64,000 nucleotides of DNA from Scylla paramamosain (GCF_035594125.1 NC_087190.1:8944104-9008103); one strand, 5' to 3'. Counted from the first letter of the stretch, positions 22,217 through 40,175 are shown. A program made the numbers and translations. The notes: a model not told the origin generated them from the letters alone.

Positions 22217-23452
22217 ATGTGGAGGCAGGCTAATGTAGTACCCATCTTTAAGAAAGGAGATAAAACTTTAGCGTCTAATTATAGACCTGTCAGCTCAAAT
22301 TCAGTTGTAGGTAAAATGTTAGAGTCAATAATAGCGAGGAACATTAGGGAACATTTAGACAAACATAACTTGATAAATCAGTCACAGCAGGGCTTCCCGA
22401 AGGGGAAGTCTTGCCTGACAAACTTGTTAAGTTTTTACAGTAAGGTGTACGAGGCAGTAGATAATGGTGATAGTTATGATATCTTATATCTGGACTTTAG
22501 TAAAGCATTTGACAAGGTACCCCATCAAAGGCTCCCGAGAAAGGTTAGGGCACACGGGATAGATGGGAAGGTGTTAGGCTGGATAGGGTCATGGCTTGGT
22601 AACAGGCAACAGAGAGTGGTAATAAACGGCTCGAAATCCGAGTGGGGTCATGTAATTAGTGGGGTGCCACAGGAATCAGTATTAGGGCCATTGTTATTTC
22701 TAATATATATCAATGACTTGGATAGTGGAATTAGTACTGATGTTTGTAAATTTGCGGATGACACAAAGATAGGTAGATCAATTAGGTCAGAATCGGATGC
22801 CATCACCTTGCAGGCAGACTTAGATAGAATGAATGAATGGACGGATAGATGGCAAATGCAATTTAATATCAATAAATGCAAAGTGCTTACCGTAGGTAGA
22901 GGAAACCCACACAATAGGTACACATTAGACAACCAAACTCTGGTAGGTACAGGGTACGAGAAAGATTTAGGAGTTATAGTTAGCTCTGAACTCCGTCTAG
23001 GGAAACAATGCATAGAAGCCAGAAACAAGGCAAATAGGGTACTAGGATTCATTTTTAGGAGTGTTAAAAGTAGAAGGCCGGAAGTAATATTAAAGTTATA
23101 CTTGGCGCTGGTCAGACCTCATCTAGACTACGCGGTGCAGTTCTGGTCCCCACATTACAGGAAAGATATAGGTCTATTGGAATCAGTACAGAGGAGAATG
23201 ACTAAAAGGATACAGGGTATGAGGAGTATTCCTTACGAGGCGGGGATGAAGCTGTTAAATTTACATTCTTTACAGAGACGTAGGTTAAGAGGGGACCTGA
23301 TAGAAGTCTTTAAGTGGTATAAGGGTTATAACAAGGGAGATGTAAGCAAAATTCTTAGGATCAGCAACCAGGGTAGAACAAGAAATAACAGGTTCAAGCT
23401 TGAAAAATTTAGGTTTCGGAAGGAGATAGGAAAAAAACTGGTTCTCAAATAG
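22217..23452 (+). pseudogene. CR1-like LINE reverse transcriptase (copy 2)
   Basis: A 411-codon frame with a full reverse transcriptase. It shows VVPIFKKGDK and NYRPVSSNSVVGKMLE (fingers), YLDFSKAFDKVPHQRL (motif A), SGVPQESVLGPLLF (motif B), KFADDTKIGR (motif C, FADD catalytic pair), then [17 protein letters not shown] and [14 protein letters not shown]. The C-terminal domain has RPHLDYAVQFWSP and LRGDLIEVFKWYKGYNKGD. This is the enzyme that copies the element RNA at the target site. The C-end is frameshifted at an A-run near 23435 and the endonuclease is absent, so the copy cannot move by itself. Confidence 0.9.
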
Positions 23453-23650
23453 AGTGGTAGATGAGTGGAACGGACTCAGTAATCATGTAGTTAGTGCTAG
23501 GACACTAGAGAGCTTTAAGAGAAGATTAGACAAGTTTATGGATGGGGAGAGCAGATGGAAATAGGTAGGTGTGTTTCATACAGGGACTGCCACGTGTAAG
23601 CCTGGTCGCTTCTTGCAGCTTCCCTTATTTCTTATGTTCTTATGTTCTTA

Positions 23651-24432
23651 AATCGCTAAAAAGCTTGCAAAGCACTTTATATTGGAAAACAAAAAAACAT
23701 TAAAAATACGTCTCTTTTTGAGTATTATTAAGCTTCTTACGTACCAAGATACTAAAATACTTGCAAAACACCCTTTCTGGAGAAACAGAATAACAAAACC
23801 AAATACATGTATTTTGAGGGCTTTTTGAACTCCTTACGTACAAAATTGCCGAAATGCATGCAAAGTACTCTATATTGGAAACGAAAAGAAATGTCTTTTA
23901 AGTGTTTTTTGTTTGTTAAGTACCAAAACGCTAGAATTGCAAGCAAAGTTTCCAATATAGGAAACGAAACGATATTAAATGAAATGTGTTCTAGGAGTGT
24001 TTTTTTCTTATTCTTAGGTACCAGAACGCTATAACACGTGGGTAACACTCTATAATGAGAAACATAACAACATTACGAAAAACGTGTTATTAGTGATTAC
24101 CGCCATGTTAGTTACCAAAACACCAAAATGTATACAAAACACCATATATGAAGAATTAGAGCAACATTGATTAAAGCGTGTAATATGAGTGTTTTTGAAC
24201 TTGTTAGGTGTTAAAAGATTTATGTTCATGCAAAGCACACTATTTTGGGAAAAAAATAAAAAATAAAAATAAATAAATAAAATTTACCAAAAACTTTTTT
24301 TTTTTTTTTTTTGTTTCTTACACACCTGAAACGCATAAATACACCATTTCTGGAGAAACAGAAAAGCATAACCAAAAACGTGAGTTTAGAGTGTTTTTCA
24401 TCTTGTTAGGTACGAAAACGCCAAAATGTATG
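23651..24432 (+). repeat. 95-bp satellite, plus orientation
   Basis: About eight monomers following the LINE tail. The typical phrases GCAAAGCACTTTATATTGG and CTTCTTACGTACCAAGAT recur at 90-100-bp steps. Orientation is opposite to 19691-20151. Confidence 0.85.
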
Positions 24433-24985
24433 CTAAGCATCCTATAGTACCCCTAAACGGAGGTGCCTCAGGCGTTTTGCCTCTGCTAGTTGGGGGAACC
24501 TGAGGAGGTATTTTGCTGATTTTCCTTGGAATGACTACTACTTCCGTGTCAGAGACCCATCTCTTTGTGCAGAGCGCATAACAGAGGTGATAGTGTCTGG
24601 CAAGGAGGTGTACATTCCTCATTCTTTTTCTCGACCTAAACTTTCCAAACTTTGGCCTGTTCTCGTGCTATACATGATAGAGAGGTGGCCCACAAAAGGT
24701 ACTAGAGCCTTCCATCACCAGAATCTCATGCGCTTTATACTTCTGTCTGGAACCATGCCAAGTCTGTTCTACAACTAGCAAAAAAATTCTTAATGTGTCA
24801 AATTTTTTTCAAGATCTATCTCCCCTCGTGACTTCTGGCATCAAGCCAAAAATATCTCCAATAACTTTGCTTCTTCTTCTTCTTCCCCTCCTTTATTTCA
24901 ACCAGATGGCATCACTGTTATCACATTTATCTCTAAAGATGAACTCTGCTCAAACCTTCGCTAGAAACCTCTACCTTGGACGACT
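24433..24985 (+). mobile_element. Jockey-like LINE, copy F, endonuclease-to-linker fragment
   Basis: A plus-strand fragment of the main LINE family, the only plus-strand copy. It matches the minus strand of copy C from about 41910 down to 41390: TTTTGCTGATTTTCCTTGGA, TCTCATGCGCTTTATACTTC and the CTACCTTGGACGACTC phrase near its end. It covers the end of the endonuclease and the linker, has many frame breaks and is flanked by satellite on both sides. Confidence 0.85.
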
Positions 24986-29107
<4,122 letters not shown>

Positions 29108-29175
29108 AATATGTATGCGTTTTAGCGTTTTGTTATGTAAGAAACTGAAAAAAACTCAAAAGACACTTTTTTGGT

Positions 29176-29249
<74 letters not shown>

Positions 29250-30606
29250 AGGGTGCTTTGCATGGACTTTAGCGTCCTGGTACCTAAATAGCTCAAAATC
29301 TTCCATATTACACGTGTTTAGCAATGTTATTCAGTTTCTTCATATAGGCTGCTTTGTATGCATTTTCGAGTTTTGATACCTAACATGGTGATATTTACTT
29401 ATAATACACGCTTTTGGTATTGTTGTTCTGATTCTCCATACTAAGTGCTATTCACATGTTTTAGCGTTTTGATTACTATGAAGCTAAAAAAAAAAAACAC
29501 TCAAAATGCACACTTCTGTTAATATTGTTTTATTTCCTGATATCGGGTACTTTGCAGTATTTTGTCGTTTTGCTACGTAATAACCATAAAAATACTCATA
29601 ATATACTTTTTTGTAATATTATTCTGTTTCTCCATAAAGATTGTACTGCATGCGTTTTAGTGTTTTGGTATGTAAGAAGCTTAAAACCACTCAAAAGAAA
29701 CGTTTTCGATAATGTTTTGTTTTCCCACATGGAGTATTTCCCAAGGTTTTTAGCAATTTGGTGCCTAATGTGCTCAAAAATACCCAAATGACACGGTTCA
29801 CGTAATGTCTCGTTAATCCATTTACGGTGCTTTGCATACATTTTGGTCTTTTGTTACCTAACAAGCCCCCCCCTCAAAAAAAAAAAAACACTCAAAATAC
29901 ACGTTTTTGAGAATGCTGCTCTTTATCTCTATGAGGGTGTTCTGCATGCTTTCTAGCGTTTTGGTATGTAAGACGCTAAAAAATATTCAAAATAAACATT
30001 TTTGGTTCTATCTTTTTTTCCCCATATAGGGTGTTTTCTATGCTTTTATCGTTTAGGCCTAATTCGATCATAAACATCGAAATGACGTTTCTGGTAATGT
30101 CGTCTCGTTACCCTACATAGGGTGCTTTCCTTGTATTTTGACGTTTCGTACCTAACAAGCTCAAAAACACTCAAAACACAACCTTTTGGTAATGTTTTTT
30201 TTTTTCCCCTCAGGAAATGGTGCTATGTATGCCTTTTAGCTTTTCAGTACGTAAGAAAATCAAAACACTCAAAAGACACGATTTTGATATATTTCTTATA
30301 TTTTCAATATTTCGTGTTTTCTATACTGTTTAGAGTTTGGTAACTAAGAAACTAAAAACACTCAAAAGACAGAGTTCTATTCACGTGTTTTTGCGTTTTG
30401 GTACCTAAGAAATTGAAAAAAAAAATTATAATATAATTTTCTCTGAATTTTGTTTCGTTTCCCCAGATCGGTTACTTTGCAGGCATTTTTGGCGTTTTGG
30501 TAATTAATAAGCACAGAAACACTAAAGATACACGTTTTTAGTACGTAAGAATCTTAAAGACTCCCAAGAGAAACATTTTCGATAATGTTTTGTTATCCCA
30601 TAGAAT
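29108..30606 (-). repeat. 95-bp satellite, minus orientation, with (CT)n
   Basis: After a junction at about 29101-29113 the monomers run in reverse complement (GCGTTTTAGCGTTTTG, ACACTCAAAAGACAC). A CT microsatellite lies at 29178-29245. The block continues up to the hAT element and resumes after it. Confidence 0.88.
29178..29245. repeat. (CT)n microsatellite 65 bases after an inversion junction
   Basis: A perfect CT run. A second CT run lies at the same distance after the corresponding junction at 44750, with similar flanks on both sides. Confidence 0.95.
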
Positions 30607-30672
30607 CAGTGGTACTCAAGTGGCGGACCGCGGTCCAAATCCGGACCGCCAATAGCTGTTGTGCGGACCCCG

Positions 30673-30782
<110 letters not shown>

Positions 30783-31304
30783 TTTTGGGAAACACATCCA
30801 CGACGAAAATAGGACACTTGCTTTGCAACTATTAAGCATTGCAACTTAATGAAGTAGTTCACGACAATTTCTAAAACTTCAGTTATACCTGAAACATCGA
30901 TATTCACCCCGTTTTCTATGACTCAACAGATAATAGAAAATCGTACTACAGGTCCAATAGCTGTTTGTTTACGACAGACGACGCTGGCTGTAAGCAGCAA
31001 CCTGTGCAGTGTGCACTTCATTCAAACTACGGTGAGTTTGAACATAGTATTGAACGTACATTTGCAGAACGGTGTTATGTATGTAAGTTCATCAGTATTC
31101 AAAGTAATTTGATAAAATTAACTGCTAAACTGGTATGATATCATCATGGGGGTTTGCGTGCTACGGTGTGGCATGAGAAAAGACGCAGAAACACATTTGT
31201 TGTTAACATCTCCTATTTGTTTCCATTTTCAGGAGGATTTGCTTGGTAAAGAGAAGTTCGAGCAGCCCGAGCAAACGGTAGTTACGTGTGTTTATGAGAG
31301 GAAA

Positions 31305-33165
31305 ATGGCTTGCTCCAAGAAAAGAAAAGTTGACAGTGAAAATCGTTCCTTTAAAGACGAATGGACAGATAACAATGCCTTTATTCTCTCTGCAAAAAGT
31401 TCAAAACCAGTCTGCTTGATATGCAGTGAATCCATTGTGAAAAGTTGTTGTTGTGAAAAGTGGGAATGTGAAACGCCACTATGAAACGAAACACAGTAAC
31501 TTTGAAAAGAATTATCCCCAGAACATTGAGACACGCACAAGAAAAGTAAATCAGCTCAAATTACGGTACGAGAGGTCTACTAATGTTCTCACTAATTCCA
31601 TGACTCTCCAAGAAAGAGCAGTTGAATGTTCACTGAAAGTAGCGTGGATTTTAGGAAGACACAAAAAAAACATTTTCTGATGCAGAGACGGTCAAAGAAT
31701 GTATGTTGGAGTTTACTGAAACACTGTTTGAGGGTAAACAAAAGGATGACATTAAATATAAAATTAAGCAAATCCCACTGTCAGATTCCACAGCAATGAG
31801 AAGGACTGCAATATTAGCTGAAAATTTGACTTCACAACTTGATAATGCAATGCAAAATGCATCATGCATTTCTCTGGCTGTAGATGAGTCAACAGATACA
31901 ATTGACAGTGCCCAGCTTCTTGTCTTTGTCAGATTTTATGATATTGCACAGAAAGGATTCTGTGAGGATCTGCTTGGTGTGGCAAGCCTGGAAGCCCGAA
32001 CACGTGGAGAAGATATCTATGAGGCTATGAAAATGATGCTAACAGAACGGGGGCTTGATCTGAAGTCCGTAGTTTCAATCTGATTGGAAGAGAAAGGGGA
32101 CTAGTTGGACGGCTAAAAGAGGATCACCTTGACTTAATATCATACCACTGCATAATTCACCAGTCCATCCTCTGTGCTAGTTTTGGAGGGGACTATGCTG
32201 TGATCATGGAAAAGATTATGAAGTTAGCCAACTTCTTGAGAGCATCATCATCACTACAGCATCAACTACTGCGTAACTTTTTAAGTGAGGTTAGTGCCAG
32301 CTATGATGATCTACTCCTGCACAACAATGTAAGGTGGCTTAGCAAGGGCAAGGTTTTGGAAAGATTTTGGAGTATCAGAAAAGAAGTACAAGAATTCCTT
32401 AGAAGCCAACAAAGTGCCGCCAAAGCAAATAAGTTTTTAGACTTTTTGGAAGACGAAAAGGAGATGGAAAAGACAGCATTCTTAACAGACATCACTTTTC
32501 ATCTCAATGCTCTCAGTGTCAAACTACAAGGAAAAAACAACACAGTGTGTGATTTTATTTCATCTGTTCAAGCTTTCCAGAAGAAGCTGGAACTTTTCAA
32601 AAATGACTTGCAGGGAGAATTTCATCACTTTCCCAGACTTTTGGAGTATACCAAGGAAAAGAAAGGACAAAATTATACTGAATTTATTGATAAACTGATT
32701 GGCAACTTCAAAGATCGTTTTGGTGATTTTTCACTAGGAAGTCTGCTGTTGCTTTTTATTCAGAACCCCTTCATGGTTTCAAATGTAACCTTGTTTTCAC
32801 ACGAAGCAAAACAGCCATTCAAATGGGTAAATGCTGCATCAGTTCAAATGGAACTAATTGATCTACATGAAAATATGATTCTAAAAGAGGAGAGTGCTCA
32901 GTATGATCCTGTCACATTCTGGACACAGAAGGTATCACACGATTCTTTTCCTAGTCTGCATAAAGTTGCTGTGCATGTTCTGACAATGTTTGGATCTACT
33001 TACAGTTGTGAATTTGCTTTTTCTACAATGAATTTAGTGAAAACCAAATACCGCTCTAGAATGACCAATGAACACCTTCACCAATGTCTGAGATTGGCTG
33101 TCACATCCTTTGTTCCAAAGTTCAAGGACATTGCAAAGAACAAGAAATGTAACTTTTCACATTAA
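31305..33165 (+). pseudogene. hAT transposase (BED finger, hATC domain), frame-broken
   Basis: The reading starts MACSKKRKVDSENRSF, followed by a BED-type zinc finger (CLIC ... HYETKH). The catalytic core includes LAVDESTDTIDSAQLLVF, NNVRWLSKGKVLERFW and a 321-codon C-terminal frame (32200-33165) ending in the hATC dimerisation region (HVLTMFGSTYSCEFAFSTMN). Known hAT transposases cut and paste DNA by a DDE mechanism and dimerise through hATC. Frame breaks occur near 31450, where GTGAAAAGT is duplicated within the finger, near 31670 in a run of eight A, and near 32083. The protein is therefore not made as one chain and the element is non-autonomous today. An AATAAA signal follows at about 33425. 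Confidence 0.9.
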
Positions 33166-33551
33166 TGAGCATTTGCAAAATTCAATCATTCTGTGAGAAA
33201 TGTACCTGAGTACTGTTTACAAACTTTACGTTTTCAGTTAGTGCAGTACCGGCATTATAATCAGTTTAAAAGATATTTTCTTTGGATCTTTCTTTGGCAA
33301 TTAGAAAGGATTTCTTTGCAAAACATAATAATAGTACTATTATTATTATTGTAGAATTGATTTTTTTTCTGAAGTTGGAATTATGAATAACTTTGAAGTT
33401 TAAAGTTGTGTACTTGTAATTTGAAATAAAATGTTTTGCATTCTTATGTGTATCAGATTTATATCCCTATTATACAAAATCATCATTCTGACCTTTGACA
33501 TATAGAAAACTGTGTTCTTGGACCTTCACTAAAAGAAGTTGAGTATCCCTG

Positions 33552-34175
33552 CAATATAGGATGCTTTCCATGTATGTTGGCGTTTTGATACTTAACATTA
33601 AGAAACACGGTATTGGTAACGTTGTTCTATTTTTCCAGAAAGGTTGTTTTGTTACCGTTTTAGCGTTTTCATAAGTAAGAATCTCTAAAACACTCAAAAA
33701 ACACGATTTTGATAAAGTTGTTTTGTTTTAGCTTTTGGAACTATAATGACACTTTTTTTTTATTTGCATGTACTTCAGTGTTTTGGTCCCTAACAACCTC
33801 AAAAACCCTTATATTACACGCTTTTAACCATGTTGTTCTGATTCTTTTTTTTTTAGTAATATCGTTTCTTTTTCCAATATAGAGTATATGCATCTTGGCG
33901 TTTTTGAACGTAACAAGCTAAAAACACTCAAAATTCACGTATTTCGTAATGTTATTCTGTTCTCCATAAAGCGTGTTTTCCATGCGTTTTAGATTTTTGG
34001 TACGTTAGAAGTCCAAAAGTTTTTTTTTTTTTTTTTAAGTTTTGGTGCCTAACGAGCTCAAAAACAATGAAAAGAAACGTTTCTGATTTTTTTTCTTTTC
34101 CCCACATAAGGTGCTTTCAATGCATTTTGGCGTTATGGACTCAACATTGTGAAGTTCACTTATAAACTTGTGTTA
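33552..34175 (-). repeat. 95-bp satellite, minus orientation, resumed after hAT
   Basis: Continues the array in the same orientation as 29108-30606, which shows the hAT element inserted into an already inverted block. Orientation flips to plus at about 34170-34182. Confidence 0.85.
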
Positions 34176-37100
34176 TTTTTACGACACACGTGTATGATGA
34201 GTGTTTTGAGCTTCTTAGTTACCGAAACACGAAAACGCATGAATAGCACTGTATATGGAGAAAAGAACGACATCACCAAAAAACGTGTTTTTTTTTTGTG
34301 TGTGTGTTTTTCACATTTTTAGGTACAAAAACGTCAAAATGCATGCAAAGCTCACTTTAAGAGGAAATGAAACGACATTACCAGAAACTTATCTTATGAT
34401 TGTTTATGTCCGTGTTAGGCACGAAAACGCTAAAAATCATAGAAAGCACCATATATGGGAATAGAAAACATCTTACCAAAGTGTCTTTTGAGTATTTTTA
34501 TTTTTTTACCCATCCAAAAAACATAAAACGCATTCAAACATCCTTTTATGAAGGAACAGAATAATATTACAAAAAAAAAAAAATTATTTTGAGTGTTTTT
34601 TGAGCTTAATACGAATAAAAAAAAAGCCGACTTCCTTGGGAAGTACCATATATGGAGGGAAAAGAAACGGACATTACTTTAAACACGTATGATGAGTGTT
34701 TTTGAGCTTCTTGGGTACCAAGAACAACATTAAAATAGAGAAACAGAACAATATTACCAATAACGTGCATTTTTCAGTGTTTCCACATTGTTAGGTACCA
34801 AAACGCCAAAATCCATACAACACCCTTAATTGAGAAGCAAAATAATATTACCAAAATATGCTTATGTACCAAAACCCTAAAACGCATTCAAAACAGTGTA
34901 CGAAGGAAAGACAAAAACGTGTATTTTAAGAGTTTTGAGATTATTACGTACAAAAACGCCAAAATGCATGCAAAATAACCTACATAGAGTTACGAAAGGA
35001 CATTACGAGAAACGTATATCATGAGTGTTTTTGAGGTTCTTAGGTACAAAAAAAAAAGCTAAACCAAAAACGTTTCTTTTCATTGCTTTTCATCTTCTTA
35101 TGCACCAAATCCCTAAAACGCATTCAAATTACTGTGTATGGAGAAAAGAACAACTTTATCAAAAACGTGTTTTTGAGCTTCTTGGGTACCAAAACACTTA
35201 AACGCATGAACAGCATTAAAATAGAGAAATAGAACAATATTACCATTAACGAGCATTTTGAGTATTGAAGTACCCACATTGTTAGGTACCAAAACGCCAA
35301 AATCCATAAAACACCCTTAATTGAGAAAAAAAAAAAAAATATATATATATATATATTATCAAAAAACGTGTATTTTGAGTGTTTTTGAGCTCGTTACGTA
35401 GAAAAGCGCCAAAATGAAAAAGTACCCTTATTGGGAAACGAAAAGAAATTACGAGAACCGTGTATCATGAGTGTTTCTGAGCTTTTTAGGTACCAAAACG
35501 CTAAAAAAAAAAAAAAAAAAATAGCAATCTATATGGAATAACAGCGACACCTTATCAAAAGCGTGTATTTTGAATGTGTGTTTTTTTTCTTTACATTGTT
35601 AGTAACCAAAACGCAAAAAAAAAAAAAATGCAAAGCACCTCACATGGAGAAACAAGTCAATATTTACAGAAACGTGTCTTTGGAGTGTTTATGAGCGTGA
35701 TAGGCACCAAAACGCTAAAAACCATGGAAAGCATACTATATTGAAAATAAAACATTGCCAAAAAAGTGCCTTCTGACTGTTTTTGAGGTACTTTCATAAT
35801 GAAACGCTAAAACGCATGGAAAACACTCCTTTATGAAGAAACAAAATAACATTACCAAAAACGTGTATTTTAAGATTTTTGAGGTTGTTACTTATAAGAA
35901 CGCCAAAATGCATGCTAAGTATCCTACATGGAGATACGAAAGGACAGTACGAGAAATTTGTATAGTGAGTGTTTTACAGCTTCAAAGGTACGCTGGAATG
36001 TTACTCTGTATGAAGGAACAGAACAACATTGTCAAAAACGTGTATTTGAGTGTATTTCTCCTTCATAGATATCAAAACGCAAAAATGCACGCAAAACCCC
36101 CTATTTGGGGAAACAAAAGGACATTACAAGAATTGTGTACTAAAAAGTTTCTTTGAGCTTCTTAGTTACCAAAACGCTAAAAAGAGTGAATAGCACTTTA
36201 TATGGAGAAACGCAATGTTAGGTATGAAAGCGCCAAAATGCATGCAAAGCCCCCCTGGATTGGGAAACGAAACAACTTTACCAGAAACGTGTCTTTTCAT
36301 TTTTTTATTTATTTATTTATTCTTTTTTTTTTTTGCGTGTTAGCTTTTAGCAAAACGCTATAAAGCATGAATGGGAAAAGAAAACATTACCATAAATGTG
36401 CTTTTTATGTCTTTTTGATGTGTTATATGTTTTATGGTTTTATGTACCAAAAACGATAAAACGCCTGTAAAACACCCTTTATGGAGAAACAGAATAACAT
36501 TGACAAAAACGTTGTTTTTGAGTGTACTTGAGCTTGTTACGTACAAAAACGTAAAAATAGAAGCAAAGTATCTTATATAGGGAAGAGAAACGATATTACC
36601 TGAAACCTGTATTATGAGTGTTTATGAGCTTCTTAGGTACCAAAACGTTAAAACGCATATATAGAACTCTATATAGAGAAAAGAATAACATTTCCAAAAT
36701 CATTTATTTAGATTTTTTTTTTTTACAATGTTAGGTACCAAAACGCCAAAATGCATGCAAATCACCCTATGTGAAGAAATGAAAGAATATTAACGTACGA
36801 GAAACGTGTACTATGAGTGTTTTTGAGCTTCTTAGGTACCAAAAGGCTAAAATGCATAAATGGCTCTCTATATAGAGAAACACAACAATATCACTAAAAA
36901 CGTGTATTTTGATTATTTTTTTTTTTTTCACATTGTTAGATATCAACACGCCAAACTGAATGCAAAGTACCTTTTATAGGGAAATGAAACGATATTACCT
37001 TCAACGTGTATTATAAGTTTATGGGCTTGTTTAGAACGAAAACGCTATAACGCATAAATGGCACTTTATATAAAGAAAAGAGCAACATTACATGCATTTT

Positions 37101-39679
37101 GAGTGTTTTCACACTGTTAGGTTAAGTACTAATACAACAAGAAGCCTGCAAAGCCTCATACAAGCGGAAAAGAAACGACATTCTTATAAATGCATGTAAA
37201 ATGCCGTCTAAGGGAATGCAAAACAACATTACCAAAAACGTGTATTTTGATTGTTTTTGAGCTTCTTACGTACCAAAACGCTAAAAGGTATGCAAAACAC
37301 CCTTTATGGAAACAGAATAACATTACTAAAAACGTGCATTTTGATTGTTTTTGAGACCGCTACGTACAAAAACGCCAAATTTCATGGAAAATAACCTATA
37401 TGGGGATATAAAAAATCATTACAAGAAATGTGTATTATAACTGTTTTTTTGAGAAACAACAACATTACCAAATACGTGCATGGGTGCTTTTCTCATTCTT
37501 AAGTACCAAAACGCCAAAATGTGGATATAAAATGACATTTCCAGTAACGTGTCTCGAGTGTTTTTCAGCGTGTTAGAAACCAAAAGGCTAAGAGCGATAT
37601 AAACCTCCCGATATGTGAAAAGAAAATTATCATAAACGTGACATTTAAGTGTTTTGAGATTCTTACGTGCCTAAACGCTAAAATGCATGGAAAACACCCT
37701 CTATGGAGATAATACCATTACTAAAAACGTGTATTGTTTTATGTTTTTGAGCTTATTTCGTACAAACACATCAAAATGCATGAAAAGAAACATGTATAAC
37801 GTATGAGTTTAAGCTTCATAGTTATCAAAACCTTAAAACGCATGAAAAGCTCTCTATATGGAGAAACAGAAAAACATTACCGAACACGAGTGTTTTGAGT
37901 GTTTTTAAACTTGTTGGGTGCCAAACGCCAAAATAAATAAAAAGCCGTGATTTGAAGAAACAGAACAACGTTACCAAAAACGTGCATTGTAAGTGTGTTT
38001 TATATCGTTAGGTACCAAAAGGATAAAATTCATGTAAAGCACCCTATATGGGGAAACGCAAAGTTGTTACGAGAAACGTGTATTATGATTATTTTTTATC
38101 TTATGTAACATTTTGTATGCATTTTGAGTGTTTTCACACTGTTAGGTTAAGTACTAATACAACAAGAAGCCTGCAAAGCCTCATACAAGCGGAAAAGAAA
38201 CGACATTCTTATAAATGCATGTAAAACGCCGTCTAAGGGAATGCAAAACAACATTACCAAAAACGTGTATTTTGATTGTTTTTGAGCTTCTTACGTACCA
38301 AAACGCTAAAAGGTATGCAAAACACCCTTTATGGAAACAGAATAACATTACTAAAAACGTGCATTTTGATTGTTTTTGAGACCGCTACGTACAAAAACGC
38401 CAAATTTCATGGAAAATAACCTATATGGGGATATAAAAAATCATTACAAGAAATGTGTATTATAACTGTTTTTTTGAGAAACAACAACATTACCAAATAC
38501 GTGCATGGGTGCTTTTCTCATTCTTAAGTACCAAAACGCCAAAATGTGGATATAAAATGACATTTCCAGTAACGTGTCTCGAGTGTTTTTCAGCGTGTTA
38601 GAAACCAAAAGGCTAAGAGCGATATAAACCTCCCGATATGTGAAAAGAAAATTATCATAAACGTGACATTTAAGTGTTTTGAGATTCTTACGTGCCTAAA
38701 CGCTAAAATGCATGGAAAACACCCTCTATGGAGATAATACCATTACTAAAAACGTGTATTGTTTTATGTTTTTGAGCTTATTTCGTACAAACACATCAAA
38801 ATGCATGAAAAGAAACATGTATAACGTATGAGTTTAAGCTTCATAGTTATCAAAACCTTAAAACGCATGAAAAGCACTCTATATGGAGAAACAGAAAAAC
38901 ATTACCGAACACGAGTGTTTTGAGTGTTTTTAAACTTGTTGGGTGCCAAACGCCAAAATAAATAAAAAGCCGTGATTTGAAGAAACAGAACAACGTTACC
39001 AAAAACGTTCATTGTAAGTGTGTTTTATATCGTTAGGTACCAAAAGGATAAAATTCATGTAAAGCACCCTATATGGGGAAACGCAAAGTCGTTACGAGAA
39101 ACGTGTATTATGATTATTTTTTACCTTATGTAACAAAACGCTAAAACGCATGTAAAATATCCTTTATGGAGAAACAGAACAATATTATTAAAAACATTTA
39201 TTTTCTGTATTTTTGAGCTTCTTAAGTACAAAACCACGAAAATGCAAGCAAATTACTCTATGTTTGGAAGTGAAACCATATTGCCAAAAAAGAGTATATT
39301 AAGTGTTTTTAGGTATCAAAACGCTAAAACGCGTCAAAAGCACTCTACAAGGAGAAATAATACATATTCAAAAACGTTTGTTTTGACTTCTTTCCACATA
39401 GGTAGGTACAAGAACGCTAAAATGCATGCAAATTATACTATATGGGGAAACGAAAGTACATAACGAATAACGTTATGTATTATGATTGTTTTGAGCTTTT
39501 CAGGTATCAGAACCTTAAAACGCGTGAATAACACTCTATATGAAGAAACAGAACACCATTACCAAAAACATGTATTTTGGGTGTTTTTCATATTGTTAGG
39601 TAACAGAACCCCATGAAGCATGCAAAGCAGCATATATGAGGAAACAAAACAACATTACAGGAAACGTGTCTAGTGAATG
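34176..39679 (+). repeat. 95-bp satellite, plus orientation, main block 2
   Basis: About 57 monomers with the five-type order. Short A-runs and T-runs have grown inside several monomers. It contains the 1025-bp tandem duplication at 37092-39135 and ends at the A-tail (T-run) of LINE copy C. Confidence 0.9.
37092..39135 (+). repeat. 1025-bp tandem duplication within the satellite
   Basis: 37092-38116 and 38117-39135 run in parallel from ATGCATTTTGAGTG to TTATGTAACA. They share private phrases such as GTTAAGTACTAATACAACAA and GACCGCTACGTACAAAAACG. I count only about five single-base differences, so the pair is roughly 99.5 percent identical while neighbouring monomers differ by 10-30 percent. 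The length equals about eleven monomers, or two five-monomer sets plus extra. Confidence 0.93.
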
Positions 39680-40175
39680 TTTTTTTTTTTTTTTTTTTTT
39701 TTATGTAAGAAGGACACTGGCCAAGGGCAAAAAATCAATAAAAAAATGCCCAGTGAAATGCCAGTCCCGTAAAAGGGTCAAGACAGTGGTCAAAAATTTG
39801 TGGATAAGTGTCTTGAAACCTCCCTCTTGAAGGAATTCAAGTCATGGGAAGGTGGAAATACAGAAGCAGGCAGGGAGTTCCAGAGTTTACCAGAGAAAGG
39901 GATGAATGATTGAGAATACTGGTTAACTCTTGCGTTAGAGAGGTGGACAGAATAGGGTTGAGAGAAAGAAGAAAGTCTTGTGCAGCGAGGCCGCGGAAGG
40001 AGGGGAGGCATGCAGTTAGCAGGATCAGAAGAGCAGTTAGCATGAAAATAGCGGTAGAAGACAGCTAGATATGCAACATTACGGCGGTGAGAGAGAGGCT
40101 GAAGACAGTCAGTTAGAGGAGCTTTTGATTCCACCCTGTCTAAAAGAGCAGTATGAGTGGAACCCCCCAGACATG

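Larger units (their letters stand above)
21876..23650 (+). mobile_element. CR1-like LINE, copy 2 (5-prime truncated, near-intact RT)
   Basis: A plus-strand LINE that starts in the linker before the reverse transcriptase and continues to the family 3-prime end at 23650, TTATGTTCTTATGTTCTTA. The linker frame (21984-22172) is shifted relative to the RT frame. A one-base difference in an A-run near 23435 shifts the last ~45 codons. The 3-prime octamer-like tail instead of poly-A is typical of the CR1/L2 group. Confidence 0.9.
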
